The translations under genes and the position numbers were made by a program. From NCBI GenBank assembly GCA_905250115.1, contig CAJNOI010000122.1:229768-293767 (forward strand): a stretch of 64,000 nt of DNA, written 5' to 3'. This document shows, piece after piece, positions 12,481-24,048 of this stretch. The notes under the pieces were generated by a model. The model had not been told where the DNA came from. It saw only the letters and a list, made by a program, of their open reading frames with translations, and did no database searches. The stretch is from Adineta steineri (Eukaryota; Rotifera; Eurotatoria; Adinetida; Adinetidae). How positions within the stretch are numbered: the first letter of the stretch is position 1; each line of letters begins with the position of its first letter.

Positions 12481-13440
12481 ATAGTCAAATAACCACACTC
12501 CGCACCATGCTGTTGCTTTTTTTCCTTCGTTTTGTCTTTTTTTGTCCAATTTTTTACCAACTATGTTAACTGGTAGTTGGAAGGGAGGAGCTGTTTTTCT
12601 TTTTTCGCATTCTTTTCTTCTTTTTTTTATGTGAATTTTTTCTCTCTTGTTTACGAAGCCTTTCTTTTGTTTTTCTGTGTTGGAGAGTTTCTTTGTGTCT
12701 TGCTTGTTGTTCGATTCATTGATTTCTCAAGTTTTGTTTTAATGGGTTGTGTTTTTTAAAGAAAGTGTTGTTCACAACAAAATATAACTATCATAATATA
12801 TCCTACCAGATCAAAGAAAAGCATCTAAAGAGATTCTTCAGTTACCCTCCAATCTGTAGACTACATCATCTCATCACTATTAACACAACACTAAAAACGA
12901 CGCCAAACCCGGCAGAATTCTGGATATTCACTAGGCTTCTGTATATACATCAATGCTAATGTTGCTGAAACAGAATTCTGCCTGCCATATGTGACTACCG
13001 ATATTCTATTCATTTTTATTGCAATTCCTCACTCATACACCCATGATTTTTGACCACGTCTTTTTGTTTTTAACGTAATGGTTTGTCTGCCAATTCAATA
13101 GTTTCTTTATGCACATGTTTCTCAAGGGCAGACTACAGTGCTGATTCCTTTTTCGGCGAAATACAGCACGATTTCACATTGTTGGTATTAGTAAATATTG
13201 ATGTAGATAATAATTTAGTGATGTGAGAGCGAGAGGCACATGGTTGATTGCAACACTGCTCCTAACTATTTTATTTTTCACATTTGTTCTATGTTAGTTA
13301 TGAATATAGTACTTGGCTTTTTCTTTATTGCTCTCAGGTAATTGATAATCTTCTCATTTTAGTCTAACAGGTATTATCATCAATTACTTGTTCAAGAGTT
13401 AAAGAACTTCTTTTTTTTATTAGCTACTGTTAATTGTCAG
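12481..13440. other. no gene seen
   Basis: Pyrimidine-rich and purine-rich tracts only. CCGGCAGAATTCTGG (12909-12923) and ACAGAATTCTGCCTG (12970-12984) form a short inverted pair about 50 bp apart, of unknown meaning. Confidence 0.4.
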
Positions 13441-13450
13441 ACATGTTATA

Positions 13451-13824
13451 ATGAATTATTTGGATAATTGTATTCGACAGACTCTTCGAATGTTTCTTAT
13501 TGTGCCATCCGTTAAAATTCGTGTAAGCACAGAAGGCTTTCATCTGAAAAGATTTATCATCAAACGACATGGATTTATTTTAGGATTGGGCCACGTCATT
13601 GTATCGGCACGTGTTTTGTTCTACTCGAAATGAAAATATTACGTGTTCAGCTGTTGAAAACTTATACAATCGCCTATTTTAGTGATAAAGCACGCAAATC
13701 ATTTCATCCACTTCGAGAATTCAGTGCCATCACACCCAAAGAGGTCATTGTTAAGCTTCGCTGCAGAGACATGCATCAACTGGAGTATAGAGGTAAAAAT
13801 TTGAATCCACTGCCTTCTGTGTGA
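13451..13824 (+). pseudogene. possible cytochrome P450 fragment
   Basis: Frame 13451-13633 reads NYLDNCIRQTLRMFLIVPS, then IRVSTEGFHLKRFIIKRHG. This resembles the P450 K-helix region (YLD-xxI-ETLR-xxP, then R-xxxE-xxL-xGxxIPKG), but the essential Glu of ExxR is Gln. The next open frame (13630-13824) does not continue into a heme-binding Cys loop. Upstream exons are not found. If real it is a dead fragment. The match is by eye and weak. Confidence 0.3.
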
Positions 13825-13844
13825 GTATAAACTAATCAAAGATC

Positions 13845-13872
13845 AATGTCCACACTCACATCCACCCTTTCA
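13845..13872. repeat. telomere-like element, half copy
   Basis: TGTCCACACTCACATCCACC is a C-rich right arm without a partner. Confidence 0.45.
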
Positions 13873-14177
13873 TTTTAATAATTGTAACTCTTAGAGAATT
13901 ATTTTCAGTCTTTTAAATTAAGTATAAAGTTGCACAACAGAATATAGAACACAAAAAAACACGAGTAGTTATGAGAGTATATTGTATGCCGTCATAGAAA
14001 GAAACGTTTAAAAAACAATCAATATTTACCTTATGATGCTTACGCTTCGCAGTTATCAGCTTTCTTTTCTATTGTACAATTTTTAAATTGTGTGAGAAAT
14101 ATTTGCTTTCATATATAAAAGACGCATTTGTGTTTCTTCTGCATTTATCGAAATTTTTTTTGAAAGAATTATCATTG

Positions 14178-14819
14178 ATGAAAAGAAAAGGGTGTGAAAG
14201 AGAAGTTGAAAGTGATACAAAATATGACAGGAGTACTAATAATGATAACGTCAATAATGAAAAACAAGATACTACTGCAAAAAAGATAAAATTATGCACA
14301 AACGAAATAGAGGGCTTACAAGTTTTTAAAAAATTCATCGATAAAGAAGAACAAAAGTTACTGTGGTCCAATATATGTAAAGAAAATTGGAGTAAGGAAT
14401 TAACTCGAGATACTTTACACTATGGTCAACGATATGATTACAAAACAAGAAAATTAGTCAATGATGCGAAAGAAATACCCGAATGGTTGAATGATGTTAA
14501 AAAACAAGTAGAAATACGTGCCAATTTTGAAAATTTAATCGATCAGATTATAATAAATAGATATAAAAAAGGACAGAGTATTAGTCCGCATATAGATCAT
14601 AAAGTTCTATTTGGTTCTACTATTGCAACCCTCTCACTAGGAGCTGAAGTAAACATTTTATTTCAATATGGATCATTATCAAAAAGTGTAAATGCTCCTG
14701 ATTGTAGTCTATTAGTGATGAAAGGAGATAGCAGATATCTATGGAAACATTCCTTGAAACTAAATACTGTCGGTGAAAGAATATCAATTACCTTTCGAAC
14801 AAATAATAAATCTGTTTAA
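14178..14819 (+). CDS. AlkB-like 2-oxoglutarate/Fe(II) dioxygenase
   Basis: Single exon, 213 residues from the ATG at 14178. An earlier in-frame ATG at 14088 would add a hydrophobic stretch untypical of the family, so the later one is preferred. The iron ligands fit HxD in RYKKGQSISPHIDH (H138, D140) and the distal His191 in YLWKHSL. Arg201 and Arg207 in ERISITFR fit the 2-oxoglutarate-binding R-x5-R. A basic N-terminus (residues 1-40, KKIKL) could be a nuclear signal. Its short length and arrangement are closer to bacterial AlkB and ALKBH8/ALKBH2-type cores. Family role: oxidative removal of alkyl groups from nucleic acids or proteins; the substrate cannot be told from sequence alone. Confidence 0.85.
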   Translation: MKRKGCEREVESDTKYDRSTNNDNVNNEKQDTTAKKIKLCTNEIEGLQVFKKFIDKEEQKLLWSNICKENWSKELTRDTLHYGQRYDYKTRKLVNDAKEIPEWLNDVKKQVEIRANFENLIDQIIINRYKKGQSISPHIDHKVLFGSTIATLSLGAEVNILFQYGSLSKSVNAPDCSLLVMKGDSRYLWKHSLKLNTVGERISITFRTNNKSV

Positions 14820-15697
14820 AAATGGATTTTGGTATTTTATAATCTTGATTCTTGTTGAAACATTGCTTTATTTTCGTCACTTTTCTTTTTGTTTACATTA
14901 AAACAAGAAAATTTTACGTTGATATCTATATTAATTTATTTTTATTATAAATATACACTTTCATGTACAGACAAGAAAGGATGTGGGTAAGTCGTAGAGA
15001 TGACTGAAGAATAGACCGGTATCGTATTATCATTTTGGAAGTTCATTTAATAACCATAACGATTCTCTATTATTTTTATAAACCAATGTTCTGACCATTT
15101 AATTGACCTATAGAAATATAAGCTCATAAAATTGTTCTCTAACTTTTCATCCCAAACCTGAATGAATGTCTTCTTCTCTTGAGGGTGTATTGGAGAGAAA
15201 TAAAAACAACTCGTGGTTGAATGTAAATGTCGTTGCCTTTCATTCTTCTATACCTGACTCCTTATCAGCTATTTCGATATTCTCTTTTCTTCCTTCGTAA
15301 AAATGAGTGAAGTAACTTGTTATCCAATTTCATCTATTAGCATAGTCTATTCGCGTCATTCTCTGTCACTACACTACATCATTATCTTTCATCATCTTCT
15401 CATGTACTATATATAGTTATTGATTTTAAAATAAAGATCAGCCGTTTCTCCTATGCTTATTTTCTTGCGATTTCTGAGCTAGCCAGTAGATAGAATTTGG
15501 ATTGTTCCGTAAAATTAGTGAGATCATCAAGTACTCTCATGTAAAATTTTCCAAAAGTAACAGATTTTGTAAAAAGATTTCGAACCCATCGAAAGCTATC
15601 AGCTCTGTGGACTAGTCCACTATGTGAAAACCACTGTTACAATATAATCATTTTTACTTCTCATTTCTCTCCTTGTCTTTGTTGTTATTAGAATAAA
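14820..15697. other. intergenic region, no gene seen
   Basis: Holds a weak G-rich remnant near 14979-14988 and a capped half element (15178-15197). Confidence 0.4.
15178..15197. repeat. telomere-like element, half copy
   Basis: TCTTGAGGGTGTATTGGAG keeps the CTTGAGGGTGT cap. Confidence 0.5.
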
Positions 15698-16468
15698 ATG
15701 GCATCGACATCATTCCAATATGGTGAACTTTCCAACACGCAGTTTAACCGTCTCATCACTGAACGAGCACGTTTCAAAATTCGATCTCAGAATACGCATA
15801 ATCAAGTACACCGACCACAATTAGAAAGTCTTCCGTCGGCTAATACTTCTACAACGGCATTATCGGAAGTTTCATCGCAGATCGACACCGTACTTCTTGG
15901 CGATTCTATGATGGAACGTTTTAAAACTACGGGAAAACACACTCAGATTGTACAACTCCGTTATCCACAAGTCTTTAATGCCGGTGTAGGTGGAGATAAA
16001 ATCGACAATGTACTCTATCGTATCGATTTAGGATTGCTTCGCTTACTGAAACATAAAAAGCCTAAACTCATTGTACTGCATGTAGGTACTAATAATCTTC
16101 GACCAGGGAAAGCATTACAATTTCAACATCTGGATGATTATTGTCTTCTTTTGCATGTTGTACTCAGAACTCTGTCGACTGAAACACAGATACTTGTGAC
16201 AAGATTATTTAGACGAACAGATATCGATGAACATTGTGTTACACATTCAAATATGGCACTGAAAGAGCTTGTTACTAAAATTAATGCAGAAGAAATGAGA
16301 AAAGAGGCGCAACCGAGTTCTCGTGTTCACTGGATGGATCCACCCGGAGACATAGGATTAGAACATTTAGATGATCATGTACATCTGAATGCTGATGGAT
16401 ATCAAATTTGGAATGCAGCGCTGCTACAAAAGATTCAAGAGTTATTAAGTACATCCAACTCTAAATAA
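15698..16468 (+). CDS. SGNH/GDSL-family hydrolase
   Basis: Single exon, 256 residues, less AT-rich than its flanks. Catalytic blocks: block I LLGDSMM with Ser70; block II GVGGDK with the oxyanion Gly; block III HVGTNN with Asn132; block V LDDHVHLNADGY with Asp226 and His229. The spacing resembles the PAF-acetylhydrolase IB alpha and bacterial esterase branch. No signal peptide is seen; the first 60 residues are polar. Likely a cytosolic esterase, lipase or acetylhydrolase; substrate unknown. The absence of introns in a gene-dense eukaryotic setting, together with the higher GC, leaves bacterial origin possible. Confidence 0.88.
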   Translation: MASTSFQYGELSNTQFNRLITERARFKIRSQNTHNQVHRPQLESLPSANTSTTALSEVSSQIDTVLLGDSMMERFKTTGKHTQIVQLRYPQVFNAGVGGDKIDNVLYRIDLGLLRLLKHKKPKLIVLHVGTNNLRPGKALQFQHLDDYCLLLHVVLRTLSTETQILVTRLFRRTDIDEHCVTHSNMALKELVTKINAEEMRKEAQPSSRVHWMDPPGDIGLEHLDDHVHLNADGYQIWNAALLQKIQELLSTSNSK

Positions 16469-17777
16469 ACGCAATACAAAATTTATTCTCATGTTTCTTT
16501 TCGTTTCGTGTTATTTATAATTTTGATTTTTCGAAATGAAATCAGAAGTATTACATGTAGCTCAATCATTAAAGATAACAATCGCTGTCATCTTTATACA
16601 AGTTTCTGATTTCATTGTCAGAAAAAAAATTCTCAACACAATCTCTTTCTATACAGTTTGCTGCACCCACCCTTAACGAACTACAATTAAGATCATGATT
16701 TTGCTTCATAATTAAAATCAGCCAAACAAATATTGATTTCATTAGGACAAAAAAATGTATATTTGAAGAACAATTTCAGATAATACATTTGAGCTTGACA
16801 ATGTATTTTGTTGAAATAACGCAATAGCAGATTGAGACAAATCAGTAAGTGCTTGAAATGGAGCATTACCGAATATTCGAAAGTCAAGTCAGTATATATG
16901 ATTGTAAACCATCAATCGGTAATAAAATTATTCGAATAAATTTTCTACATCTGAGAAATAGACAATTGTTGTATACGTGTAAAAGAAAAGACATAATTTA
17001 GTTTATGCAAACTAATAGTACAATGTTTATATTCAAGAGAAAAATCGCTACAAGAACTAAATTAAAATCATCTGTTTGTTTCATTTGATGCTATATACAT
17101 ATGTAGAGTTGAATGTGTTTGTCAAAAAACACATTAAATGTTATCAATATTGTTCATCGAAAGACACAATCTAAGAAATAATCTTTCTATTTATATATTT
17201 TCATTGATGAACAGAAAGAAAAGAGACATCATCATCGAAGACAAAATAAAAAGAGATGAATATTTCTAAGGAGACTCAGTAGGTAGAATGCTACCACTCT
17301 TTTCAGATATAGATGATCAATTTTTATATAGGATGAAAACGTATGTATTTATTTTTCTTCTCACGAATTTGCTCTTTTTTTATTGATCAAACTTATTAAT
17401 TTAATACATGTTGAATTTGTATCCAGTCTTGTTACAATACATAAATAAATATATACTAGAAATTTGAAAATATACGTGTGAAAGTGTGATAGGAGTATAA
17501 GTACAAATTGACACTCAAAAAATTCTCAATAAAGAGTAATATATATTTCATATAATTTATTAAGTAAACTAGATTGTTTTAGCGATTCTTATTGAAATAA
17601 ATTCATAATCATCGAGAAAACGTTTCGCGAATTTTTCTTTTGTTACAATGAATATTAATTTATTAAAATAAAGTTGAAAATATATAATATTACTTTAATA
17701 AATTCAAAATCTCATCTATGAAAATGATCAATATACGAAAAGATTGTTACACTTTGGTAACAAATATGTTTACAATG
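16469..17777. other. intergenic region, no gene seen
   Basis: AT-rich with many stops in all frames. A short CACCCACCCTTAA remnant lies near 16665. Confidence 0.45.
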
Positions 17778-17779
17778 TA

Positions 17780-18631
17780 CAGTACTGGTCAAAAGTAACT
17801 ACCCCCCTTGTATCTTAGCCATTANNNNNNNNNNNNNNNNNNNNNNNNNNNNNNNNNNNNNNNNNNNNNNNNNNNNNNNNNNNNNNNNNNNNNNNNNNNN
17901 NNNNNNNNNNNNNNNNNNNNNNNNTAAAAAAAAATTAATATCTAAATAAATCAATTATTTAAAAAATTAAAATTTGATTATAATGATGTAAAAACGTGTT
18001 TTAAAAGTTCACGTTTTGTTTTCATAGTAGTTGATGGAATTTGTATGTTTTTTTTATATGTATATTTACCCCTACCTATGCTAGTTATGTGGTAAAAAGA
18101 TGAAATGAATTACTTGAATATTCGAGTATCTATAGGTATGACAATAGTGCCATGTTCATCAGGGTGCCATTTCTCTATAGTACATAGTAAAAATCTGAAA
18201 ATTTGATCTAATGAAGAGTAACTATAGGGGAGTATTCTCTACAAGTTTCAAGTGAATTGATTGAACTTTCACTGAATTATGAATTTTTTAGTGTAATTGG
18301 ACGATTTTGTCCAAATCCATGTTTTCAGTAAAAAAATTATAGCTCTACAATGGCTCAATGAAAATCAATGAAAATTTTACCAAACATAGTCAAAGTATAG
18401 GGCTATCTAATGAAAACAACCGCGACTCTATAAGTCCTTCCGTTCTGGATTTATGAGGTCCACAATAATAAACACTATTTTCGCTATAACTCCCTTATAC
18501 TAAATGCAATCGGGGCGCCGGTTGTGTCGCTGAACTACATTCATTGAGTACTATATACATACAAAGTTTCAGATGAATAGCACTTGTAATGGCTAAGATA
18601 CAAGGGGGGTAGTTACTTTTGACCAGTACTG
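17780..18631. mobile_element. non-autonomous Tc1/mariner-type element
   Basis: Terminal inverted repeats of at least 45 bp begin CAGTACTGGTCAAAAGTAAC. The left copy is 17780-17824 and the right copy 18586-18631, identical by eye. Both ends are flanked by TA (17778-17779 and 18632-18633), the Tc1/mariner target duplication. The CAGTACTGGTCAAAAGT terminus is typical of that superfamily. The remaining interior (17925-18585) has no transposase frame. The assembly gap begins exactly at the inner end of the left repeat, so true length and coding content are unknown. Confidence 0.88.
17825..17924. other. assembly gap (100 N)
   Basis: Exactly 100 N, a conventional placeholder for unknown length. It lies inside the transposon. 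Confidence 1.
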
Positions 18632-18988
18632 TATATGTGTTGATTGACCTTCTCATCTATTTTCTCTCCTTATGTAAACATATCTTCAATCAATTTTCAT
18701 GCGTAACTATCTCATTTAAATAATCATGAATAATATATTTGAAATATCAAGTTTTTATTTTATATATATGATTATGACACAAGTTTTCTATGTCCTATCT
18801 TCTCGTAATATGTCATTAAAAAGTCGTTTACCCATCTCTACATAGAAATAATGTATACATTATTTTTTGAGACGATTGTTTCATATGTACAAACGAATAA
18901 TGTTCGACACGCACTGAAGCGTTTTTTTGTCATTCATCTAAGGGTCATTTACTAATACTGATACGGTGAAAGAACAGACTGATGAACA

Positions 18989-18996
18989 TATAAATA
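18989..18996 (+). promoter_or_regulatory. TATA box of the Gly/Tyr-rich gene
   Basis: TATAAATA lies 61 bp upstream of the ATG at 19057, in the right place for a short 5' leader. Confidence 0.5.
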
Positions 18997-19056
18997 CTCG
19001 CTCTTATATACACATTCATATTCAATTTTATTCTATATAAAATATCAATACTTACA

Positions 19057-19331
19057 ATGTACGGTGGACAACAATATTATAATATGGGTAAGAATAATAA
19101 AAATAAATTTATTTAAAATTATTTATAAATAATTATTTCTTAGGAAATCTAGGAGCAATGAGTGGTTATGGTAATAATCTTGGTTTCGCTGGTTATGGTC
19201 GTTCAATGTATGATGGATTTGCTGCACAGAATTATGGTGGTTTCGGAAGCACTACAGGTTTTTCTAATTTTACTACTCCTGCAACGTTCGGAACTGGTTT
19301 TGGTTCACCATATGGATATAATTGGTATTGA
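19057..19331 (+). CDS. small Gly/Tyr/Phe-rich protein
   Basis: Two exons: 19057-19087 (MYGGQQYYNM plus one base) and 19144-19331, with a 56-bp GT-AG intron, giving 72 residues. The second exon reads NLGAMSGYGNNLGFAGYG and ends FGSPYGYNWY. Low-complexity Gly/Tyr/Phe/Asn composition resembles small secreted or structural peptides (nematode YGGW-type peptides, cuticle or shell glycine-rich proteins) or condensate-prone sequences. There is no signal peptide. A TATA box and an AATAAA at 19443 frame it as a compact, probably strongly expressed gene. No family assigned. Confidence 0.7.
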
Positions 19332-19442
19332 GTTGTTATAGCTGACCATTGCTCTGTATTATGATGAAGTTCAAACAAATGTATTAATTACAAATTTTGT
19401 TATTAGAATATTTTTTTATGAATCTTTTGTAGTATTCAGCAA

Positions 19443-19448
19443 TGAATA
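19443..19448 (+). terminator. poly(A) signal of the Gly/Tyr-rich gene
   Basis: AATAAA 112 bp after the stop codon. Confidence 0.5.
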
Positions 19449-21660
19449 AATAAAATATCTTAAATTTAAATTTGAAATTAATCTTGATCATGAAAAAAAA
19501 ACATTAGATTCTTTTAGATTACGAAGCTAATAAAATGATTTTGTTTTTGTTCGATACGATTAAAAAATAATTCAATATTTGACCTACTTCTCTCACAATA
19601 AACATAGATATTCAATATACCTACAAGATTCAGAGATGCGAAGTGTCATATATGTATATTCATATGCTATACATAACATTTAAACGTTAAATATAGAAAA
19701 AAAAACTATTTGTTAATTTTTTCAATGCGATTGAATATTTCTTTCATCTAGATGGATAATAAAAATAAATGAAATAAAGGACGAATAATAACTTTTAATA
19801 CAAGGTGACTAGAATATCATATAAAGGTTATACATACATCATTATAAGGATATTTTTAATCATATATTTTCTATTATTTATTTCTTCCAACTAATGTAAT
19901 ATTGTTTGAGAGCTGTGGCTCTCACTATCGATCTACATAAAAAAATTGTTGAACTATGAAAGATTGTAAATTTTATCTCAATTTGTTTGAAAATTATGAA
20001 ACAAATATTAACAGCATCTGATTAGTCTTTTTGTCAATTTTATCGTGCATAAAATATGTTTCAGATCATTAGTACTAGAGTAAAATACGATCCGAGACGT
20101 ATCGCATAACATCACAAGATGGTTTTTGATATATAATGTATGAGTCAAATATCGTTAGTATTGGTCTCATAATTTTTGTACGAAACGGGATAAAAATTTC
20201 GGCCTTTCGTAGATGTGTAGTTCATCAGTTTTAAATTCATTCTAACATCATAGAACAGCATTCTATGATCATGGATTACTCTTTCTTCAAGAACTATAAA
20301 TTTCAATCATTTTATAAGAAATAATGGTGAAAAACACAGTTCTCTATCTTTTGAAAGTGAACAATATTTAAATGATGCTACAAGAGAACTAAAATGTACA
20401 AAAAATATTTCTAAAACAAGTTCATGAACAATTTTGTTTAGGAAACTGTATTGTCCCGTCTACAAAAGCAATTAATTCAAAAAATTTATTATCCGATTGT
20501 ATAAATTTAAATCATATATAAAAAAATTCTGCAATTTTTATCTAATAATGAAGCAGAGTCAAAAACATGATACAATTAGTTAAATTTGAGTGCACTAAAA
20601 TCATCTGTAGAATAAACAGATAAAAGCGAGTTTTGTTTTTTGACGATCTTCGCTGCCTGAGACATCATCTTTTTCTTTGCTTTCACAACGAAGAGAAAAC
20701 TAAATTTTTGTTGTTCTTTTACACTTATTATACAATAATATAAGAATGAACAAATTAGTTTATAAAATATGAAAAATAAAATTAATTATAGCTGAATAAG
20801 TAACAGTAATGTTTTGAATCAATACATATATTTTCCATTGAAGTATAATTAAATAACGAAAATTATTTAAATATATATATTTTTTTTTGTTCTTAAATTT
20901 TGATCAAATAGTTTCTGTATCAAACAAGATTAATTCTTATTTTAATATTATTCATAAGATAAATTTATTCTTCCATCAAATCATGATCAATTACTTGTTT
21001 ATCTTTTAAATAGTCATCAAGGTCATTCCTTTTTTTTTTATTTCAAAACTTAATATTAAAGTCTAGCAAACATGTGATATATTATGGAAACAAGCAATTG
21101 ATAAAGATTATAAACAATCCACATTAATTGGTGCATATATCGAATAAGTAAAAGAAAATAATTGATATAAAATACTTTTATTTTGTTTAGTTAATGAAAA
21201 TGAAAAAAAATATTTTATGGTAATTATTAAAATAAATATATTAGATCGAATATGAATGATAAATATTGATTATTTAATAGAATAATTTATAACTTAATAT
21301 TTAAGTATTCAAGGAAATATTGGTTATTTAATATCAACAACAAATTCAACTATATTGTAATAAATAGAAATATTATATGTATTTGTTTAAAAACAATAGA
21401 TTGATTATTCTTTCTAAAAAATCTTCGAATTTACTTAGAAGATACTACAAATAATAATTTCGATAGTAGAAAATCGTATAGTACACTAAACAAGATATTT
21501 TTTTCGTATGTATACTCATAAATGAGATTATCTCATACAATAATAGTATAAAAGCATTGTTTTGGTATCATTATTTATGAATGATTATGCTAGAAACACA
21601 TAACAGTTGATAATATATATGTCTGATGTGAATACAAAAGATATCGTTCGATTGATACAA
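19449..21660. other. long gene-free AT-rich stretch
   Basis: No supported gene. On the minus strand near 20700-20600, KAKKKMMSQAAKIVKKQNSL is readable after a pyrimidine-rich tract and could be an exon relic, but it has no partner exon. Confidence 0.4.
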
Positions 21661-21667
21661 ATTAAAT

Positions 21668-22110
21668 GCAATCAAAGTCCAAACAAAATAGTTGAAGATA
21701 CTTGCTGTCAATCGAAATAAAATCAAATAATCAAACGAATATGTAAAGAAAAGACGCTGTCATATATTTTTTCTTTATAAGCTTCACTTATACATACAAT
21801 ATTCTTTGTATTTTCGATTTTTTTGTCGTTGATTGGGAGAAAAAAACAAGCAAGCAGTTACATATACAAAAAAAATACATATCTCATTTTTTATCATATA
21901 TGTAAGACGCGTTGCTTATGATGACTGGAAATAAGAAAAAGAAAATTGACTCATCGATTACTTATCTCACATCAACGAAATACAGGACGATAATTACGCT
22001 TAATAGGTGAATACGTATGAATTTCCAGTCATCACTGGTTTTGAGTAAATATTTAATATGTAATTACTGTTTTAGGAAGCAGAAATTTACTTTTTCATAT
22101 AATTTCTTTA
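21668..22110 (+). repeat. large inverted repeat, left arm
   Basis: Matches the reverse complement of 22480-22912 with frequent substitutions and small indels. Anchors in order: CTTATACATACAATATTCTT, AAACAAGCAAGCAGTTACAT, ACATATCTCATTTTTTATCA, AAGAAAATTGACTCATCGAT, ATTACGCTTAATAGGTGA, TTCCAGTCATCACTGGTTTT. The spacer is about 370 bp of AT-rich DNA. Confidence 0.85.
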
Positions 22111-22479
22111 AATTATTACGAATAAAGATATAAAATACTCACATTTCAATATAAATAAGGAAATTTTAAATCGTGTACTATCATTTTTGACTTAGAAGTG
22201 ATATTACAAACAAAAACAAAATGAAAAAAATAAAAATTGTTATTTCTCTAACATTACCAACATCAAACATATTAATTATAATCATAGTGATCATAAACTT
22301 TGTTTTAATATTGTTTATTTAACATCAATTCACTTATATTTTTATTTTATTACTTAAGTTTTAAATACTACTTTAATGTAATAATGTATGAAAAATATAA
22401 ATAATCTTAAATTTTTTTTATTTTTATTTTTAATATCAATTTTCAGATGATTTAAATCAGTTTTTCCCCTTGTAATTTA

Positions 22480-22912
22480 TAGAAACTATAAAAAAAATAA
22501 ATTTTCGCTTCAAGAAACAGTAATCAGCGTTTAAATATTTTATGAAAACTAGTGATGACTGGAGATTTGTCACACGCTTACCTCTTAAGCGTAATAACAG
22601 GTCGTGTATTTTATTGATGTGAAATAAGTGATCGATGACTCAATTTTCTTTTTCTTCCTTACAGCCATGATAAACGACGCCCCTCATATATATGATAAAA
22701 AAATGAGATATGTATCTTCTTTTGTATGTAATTGCTTGCTTGTTTTTCTCTTTCGATCAAGGACAAAAAATTGAAAATAAAAAGGATATTGTATGTATAA
22801 GTTAAACGTATAGAAACAAAAATACGAAGCATTTGCTTTTTACATATTTGCTTTCGTTTATATTTATAACGAGCGAATTCGACTCTTTTGTTTCGATTTT
22901 GATTGTATTTGG
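22480..22912 (-). repeat. large inverted repeat, right arm
   Basis: The reverse complement contains CTTATACATACAATATCCTT, AAACAAGCAAGCAATTACAT, ACATATCTCATTTTTTTATC, AAGAAAATTGAGTCATCGAT, ATTACGCTTAAGAGGTAA and CTCCAGTCATCACTAGTTTT, aligning in the same order as the left arm. Identity by eye is about 75-80 percent, so the palindrome is old. Confidence 0.85.
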
Positions 22913-24048
22913 CTATTACTTTAAGGTAATTACTACTATACGATTTTGTGTTTAGTTTATATCATTCAAATGATGTTTTTTATATTGAAACTAGTTGCTC
23001 TATTTGAAAGTAGTGTAATTATACACGTAGCTATTAGGATTTTTCTGAATTAGATTTATCGAATGACAAAATGTAACACATTTTTTCTCTATTCAAAGTG
23101 AGGCATAGTTTTGAGACCTCCTACTTCATCCATACACTACTAAAAGAAGTAGAATACAGAGTCTCTACAACAAACACCGAAATATATCACATAACACTAC
23201 AATTGATTACTACTGGAGAATGTTTTCGACTTTGAGTAATTATCCATTACTATATATGAAAAAATAAGTTTAGCTTGAGATTTGATTTAATAGCTAATAA
23301 ATTCATGATAATGTAAGGTCAATATAATTAATGAATTTATTATTGATCACCAATACTATTCATGTCAGACGGTTATGTTGCTATTGTTTTTGATGTAATT
23401 GTATAATGTTTGATATTTATATTTGTAGCATCAGTATTTTGTATTTCTGGTTGAAAATGTTCATGTAATGATCATAAATTTCCGTTATTCATATAAAATT
23501 ATATTATCTATCACTACTAGCTCAGCTACTACTCAGAGTGATTGAGTATTTAGTCAGATTATGTAACCAATTTGACTAAGTAACTTTTTAATTGATCTAT
23601 TATTTAATAAGTTAGTTATAGAAATATATTATATAATCAAATATGTTAGGATTGAAGAAGTAACGGCTTTTTTTTTATCAATTAGAGTTGTCAATCTGTT
23701 GGAAGTACATACAATCTGATCTATAACAATTTGAAGTCATTTCACTGTAGTCGGAAGCATAAAAGAATATAAGAATACAAAATGTTAGGCGTCCAATGCA
23801 TCTCAACTCATAATTATTTACTAGTTTTTCTTAAAAATGCATCGATTGACTTGAGATAGTTGGAGATCTCTATTTGCATAGTCTGAAATGCGATAATAAC
23901 ATACGTGAGTTAGAATTTTGTTAATAACCAGAAACTTGTAAACTACAAATCTCGAACTAACTTTTCCCCGTCACTTAGTTTTCATATAAAAATTCTTTTT
24001 AAATGTTTCTTGATTCTAGGACAACACTCTTTTAACAAGTTAAAAAAT
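22913..24048. other. gene-free stretch upstream of the NHL gene
   Basis: AT-rich; no gene seen. The last few hundred bases should hold the promoter of the gene starting at 24049. Confidence 0.4.

Noticed and set aside
12225..12560. 111-codon minus-strand frame with His/Pro-rich text
   Set aside because: Its His/Pro segment is the translation of the telomere-like element 12384-12480.
20160..20235. Hammerhead-ribozyme-like core on the minus strand (CTGATGA ... GAAA)
   Set aside because: The bases between the two core parts cannot form stem II, and stem III is not convincing.
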